Shown here one piece after another: positions 62,047-64,000 of a stretch of DNA of 64,000 nt. The position numbers were made by a program, and so were the translations under genes. The DNA is taken from the NCBI RefSeq assembly GCF_006517275.1, contig NZ_CP041191.1, forward strand, positions 1,172,501-1,236,500, in the 5' to 3' direction. Below the pieces are notes generated by a model, which saw only the letters and a list, made by a program, of their open reading frames with translations, did not search any database and had not been told where the DNA came from. The stretch is from Labrenzia sp. PHM005. GTDB taxonomy: Bacteria; Pseudomonadota; Alphaproteobacteria; Rhizobiales; Stappiaceae. Numbering within the stretch: position 1 is the first letter of the stretch; every line of letters starts with the position of its first letter.

Positions 62047-62071
62047 GCTTGCAAGCAGGTCTCATGAGACC
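62047..62071. promoter_or_regulatory. Tandem palindromes upstream of carboxynorspermidine genes
   Basis: Two perfect palindromes stand side by side: GCTTGCAAGC (62047-62056) and GGTCTCATGAGACC (62058-62071), 79 bases before the nspC-like gene. They may be an operator or an mRNA hairpin. The rest of the 236-bp gap shows no gene. Confidence 0.4.
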
Positions 62072-62149
62072 AGGAAACTGAGGCATACTCATAAAAATCT
62101 GAACGAATGGCCGGTGTTTCGGCTGCCGAGATGCTGGAAATGGATGACC

Positions 62150-63247
62150 ATGATCGAGACACCCTATTACCTGATCGACAAAGCGGGTCTGCTCCGCAAT
62201 CTGGAAAAAATCGCCTACGTCAGGGAGCGCTCGGGAGCCAAGGCACTGCTTGCGCTGAAATGCTTCGCCACATGGTGCGTCTTTGATTTCATGCGCGACT
62301 ATATGGATGGCACGACGTCGTCATCGCTGAATGAGGTTCGTCTGGGGCATGAACGCTTCGGCAAGGAGACACATGCCTATTCGGTGGCTTATGCCGATTA
62401 CGAGATCGACGAAGTGATTTCCCACGCGGACAAGATTATTTTCAATTCGATCAGTCAGCTGGAGCGATTTGCCGATAAAGCCTCGGGCATCGTTCGCGGA
62501 CTGCGCCTCAATCCGCAGACCTCCTCGTCCAGTTTCGATCTTGCCGATCCGGCCCGCCCGTTTTCGCGGCTTGGCGAATGGGACGTTGCGAAGGTTGAAA
62601 AGGTCATGGACCGGATCAGCGGCTTCATGATCCACAACAACTGCGAAAACAGTGATTTCTCGCTGTTTGATCGCATGCTTGGCGAGATCGAAGAGAAATT
62701 CGGTACGCTGCTTGCGCGCGTGGAGTGGGTCAGCCTTGGAGGTGGTATCCATTTTACCGGCGAAAACTATCCGCTTGACCTCTTCTCCGACCGTCTCAAG
62801 GCCTTTTCCGAAAAATACGGTGTTCAGGTTTATCTGGAGCCGGGAGAAGCATCGATCACGAACTCGACCACACTTGAAACCACCGTGCTCGACACGCTGT
62901 TCAATGGCAAAAACCTCGCCATTGTCGACGCATCCATTGAAGCGCATATGCTGGATCTGCTGATCTACCGGGAAAACGCGAAAGTGGCGCCGGATCAAGG
63001 AGATCACCCTTACATGATTTGCGGCAAATCCTGTCTCGCCGGCGACATTTTTGGCGAATTCCGGTTTCCAAACGCACTGAAAGCCGGTGACCGTGTTTCC
63101 ATTCAGGACGCAGCCGGATACACGATGGTCAAGAAGAACTGGTTCAACGGCGTGAAAATGCCTGCGATTGCCATGAAGGAACTGGATGGCACGGTCGTCC
63201 CGGTCCGCGAATTCACCTATCAAGATTACGAACAAAGTCTCTCTTGA
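62150..63247 (+). CDS. nspC: Carboxynorspermidine decarboxylase
   Basis: This PLP-dependent decarboxylase of the alanine-racemase fold produces norspermidine or spermidine from the carboxylated precursor. It has 365 aa from ATG 62150 (MIETPYYLIDKAGLLRNLEK); ATG 62144 is an alternative. The PLP lysine is in LLALKCFATWCVFDFM and the characteristic next motif is GTTSSSLNEVRLG. SLGGGIHFTGENYPLDLF and YLEPGEASITNSTTLETTVL are typical of NspC. It lies 47 bases before the synthase gene. In alphaproteobacteria this route makes spermidine or homospermidine precursors from aspartate semialdehyde. Confidence 0.95.
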   Translation: MIETPYYLIDKAGLLRNLEKIAYVRERSGAKALLALKCFATWCVFDFMRDYMDGTTSSSLNEVRLGHERFGKETHAYSVAYADYEIDEVISHADKIIFNSISQLERFADKASGIVRGLRLNPQTSSSSFDLADPARPFSRLGEWDVAKVEKVMDRISGFMIHNNCENSDFSLFDRMLGEIEEKFGTLLARVEWVSLGGGIHFTGENYPLDLFSDRLKAFSEKYGVQVYLEPGEASITNSTTLETTVLDTLFNGKNLAIVDASIEAHMLDLLIYRENAKVAPDQGDHPYMICGKSCLAGDIFGEFRFPNALKAGDRVSIQDAAGYTMVKKNWFNGVKMPAIAMKELDGTVVPVREFTYQDYEQSLS

Positions 63248-63294
63248 GACCTGACACGCACACAGCTCACGTTCCAAGGAAGGTAGAGGAACAC

Positions 63295-64000
63295 ATGAAA
63301 AAGAATGTTCTCATCGTCGGCGCCGGCGGCGTTGCCCAGGTCGTGGCGCATAAATGCGCGCAGAACAACGATGTTTTGGGCGACATAAACATCGCATCGC
63401 GGACCAAATCCAAATGCGATGACATCATTGCCTCTGTGAATGAAAAGAATGCCTTGAAACAGCCGGGGGTGCTAGAAGGTCATGAGCTCAACGCGCTTGA
63501 TATTGAGGCGACGGCTGACCTGATCCGCAAGACGAAGTCAGAAATCGTTATCAACGTCGGAACAGCGTTCTTGAACATGTCCGTCTTGAGCGCGTGTTTG
63601 AAAACGGGTGCGGCCTACATCGACACCGCCATTCACGAAGAGCCGGGCAAGATTTGTGAAACACCGCCCTGGTACGGAAATTACGAGTGGAAGCGGGCAG
63701 AAGAGTGCGAAAAGGCTGGTGTGACCGCCGTCCTCGGGGCCGGGTTTGATCCAGGTGTCGTCAACGCCTATGCCCGGCTTGCAAAAGACGACTATCTCGA
63801 CAAGGTGACCGAGGTCGATATCGTCGACATCAATGCGGGCAGCCACCAGCAGTATTTCGCCACCAACTTCGATCCGGAAATCAATTTCCGCGAGTTCACC
63901 GGCACGGTATATTCCTGGCAGAAAGGCGCGTGGCAGTCGAACAAGATGTTCGAGATCGGCAAAGAGTATGACCTACCGGTTGTCGGCAAGCGCATGGCCT
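63295..64000 (+). CDS. Carboxynorspermidine synthase (saccharopine dehydrogenase family), 5' part
   Basis: The gene runs off the window end; the first 235 residues are visible from ATG 63295 (GAGG five bases upstream). The NAD(P) loop is VLIVGAGGVAQVVAHKCAQ, followed by ADLIRKTKSEIVINVGTAFL and the substrate-domain start GAGFDPGVVNAYARLAKDDY. It joins aspartate semialdehyde to a diamine to give carboxy(nor)spermidine, the substrate of the preceding decarboxylase, so the two genes form an operon for polyamine synthesis. Expected full length is about 400 aa. Confidence 0.93.
   Translation, partial: MKKNVLIVGAGGVAQVVAHKCAQNNDVLGDINIASRTKSKCDDIIASVNEKNALKQPGVLEGHELNALDIEATADLIRKTKSEIVINVGTAFLNMSVLSACLKTGAAYIDTAIHEEPGKICETPPWYGNYEWKRAEECEKAGVTAVLGAGFDPGVVNAYARLAKDDYLDKVTEVDIVDINAGSHQQYFATNFDPEINFREFTGTVYSWQKGAWQSNKMFEIGKEYDLPVVGKRMA

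Noticed and set aside
62321..63277. 318-codon minus-strand frame opposite nspC
   Set aside because: It is the antisense of a well-conserved decarboxylase and matches no known family.
1..64000. Search for rRNA, tRNA, CRISPR, insertion sequences, prophage and attachment sites
   Set aside because: No cloverleaf, rRNA segment, spaced repeat array, transposase or integrase was seen; codon style looks uniform throughout.

Overview
The window is about 64 kb of chromosomal DNA from an alphaproteobacterium, most likely a marine Stappiaceae/Roseibium (Labrenzia)-like organism. The evidence is the gene order ffh-aroQ-rpsP-rimM-trmD, a 1603-residue NAD-glutamate dehydrogenase, heparinase-like-purH synteny, a PhaR/PhaA/PhaB polyhydroxybutyrate locus, a CtrA-type site, and the carboxynorspermidine polyamine route. 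The genus is inferred. I see no rRNA, tRNA, CRISPR array, insertion sequence or phage gene.

1-13 kb holds core metabolism: the 3' end of a heparinase II/III-like gene, purH, a chemoreceptor, a UMF1-type MFS transporter, NAD-GDH, an alkylhydroperoxidase-like protein, argC and leuD. 13-20 kb holds two divergent regulator/enzyme pairs, each with a clear palindrome between the genes (WYL regulator/epoxide-hydrolase-like enzyme; LysR/cystathionine beta-lyase), then acnB. 20-25 kb is the ribosome/SRP operon on the minus strand (ffh, chorismate mutase, rpsP, rimM, trmD). A VanZ-like gene on the opposite strand interrupts it between rimM and trmD.

25-34 kb is mixed: a DJ-1/GlxA pair, a MAPEG protein, a DEDDh exonuclease, two small unrecognised proteins that share a motif (the first behind a perfect CtrA box), a multicopper oxidase, a membrane protein with a YEATS-associated-type N-terminus and a predicted winged-helix tail, a gamma-glutamyltransferase, and a GlcG/HbpS-like protein. 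34-37 kb is the PHB locus (phaR divergent from phaA-phaB).

36.8-44 kb is one minus-strand operon under a divergent LysR regulator: aminotransferase, agmatinase/guanidinobutyrase-type ureohydrolase, polyamine-type ABC transporter (binding protein, ATPase, two permeases) and a nitrilase-family amidase. Together they suggest uptake and catabolism of a guanidino or polyamine compound.

45-62 kb is the most interesting part. It is a three-operon catabolic locus: (I) Gfo/Idh/MocA dehydrogenase, fused CoA-transferase, enoyl-CoA hydratase, aldehyde dehydrogenase; (II) a carbohydrate ABC transporter with a divergent LacI regulator; (III) two GMC flavoenzymes, an SDR, a Dabb-domain protein, a DUF993 aldolase-like protein and a second LacI regulator. 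Operons I and III share the exact operator TGGAACGTTCCA inside their promoters. Operon II carries TTGTAACGTTACAA, which differs in the core by one symmetric base pair. I cannot name the substrate. The window ends in carboxynorspermidine decarboxylase and the start of carboxynorspermidine synthase.
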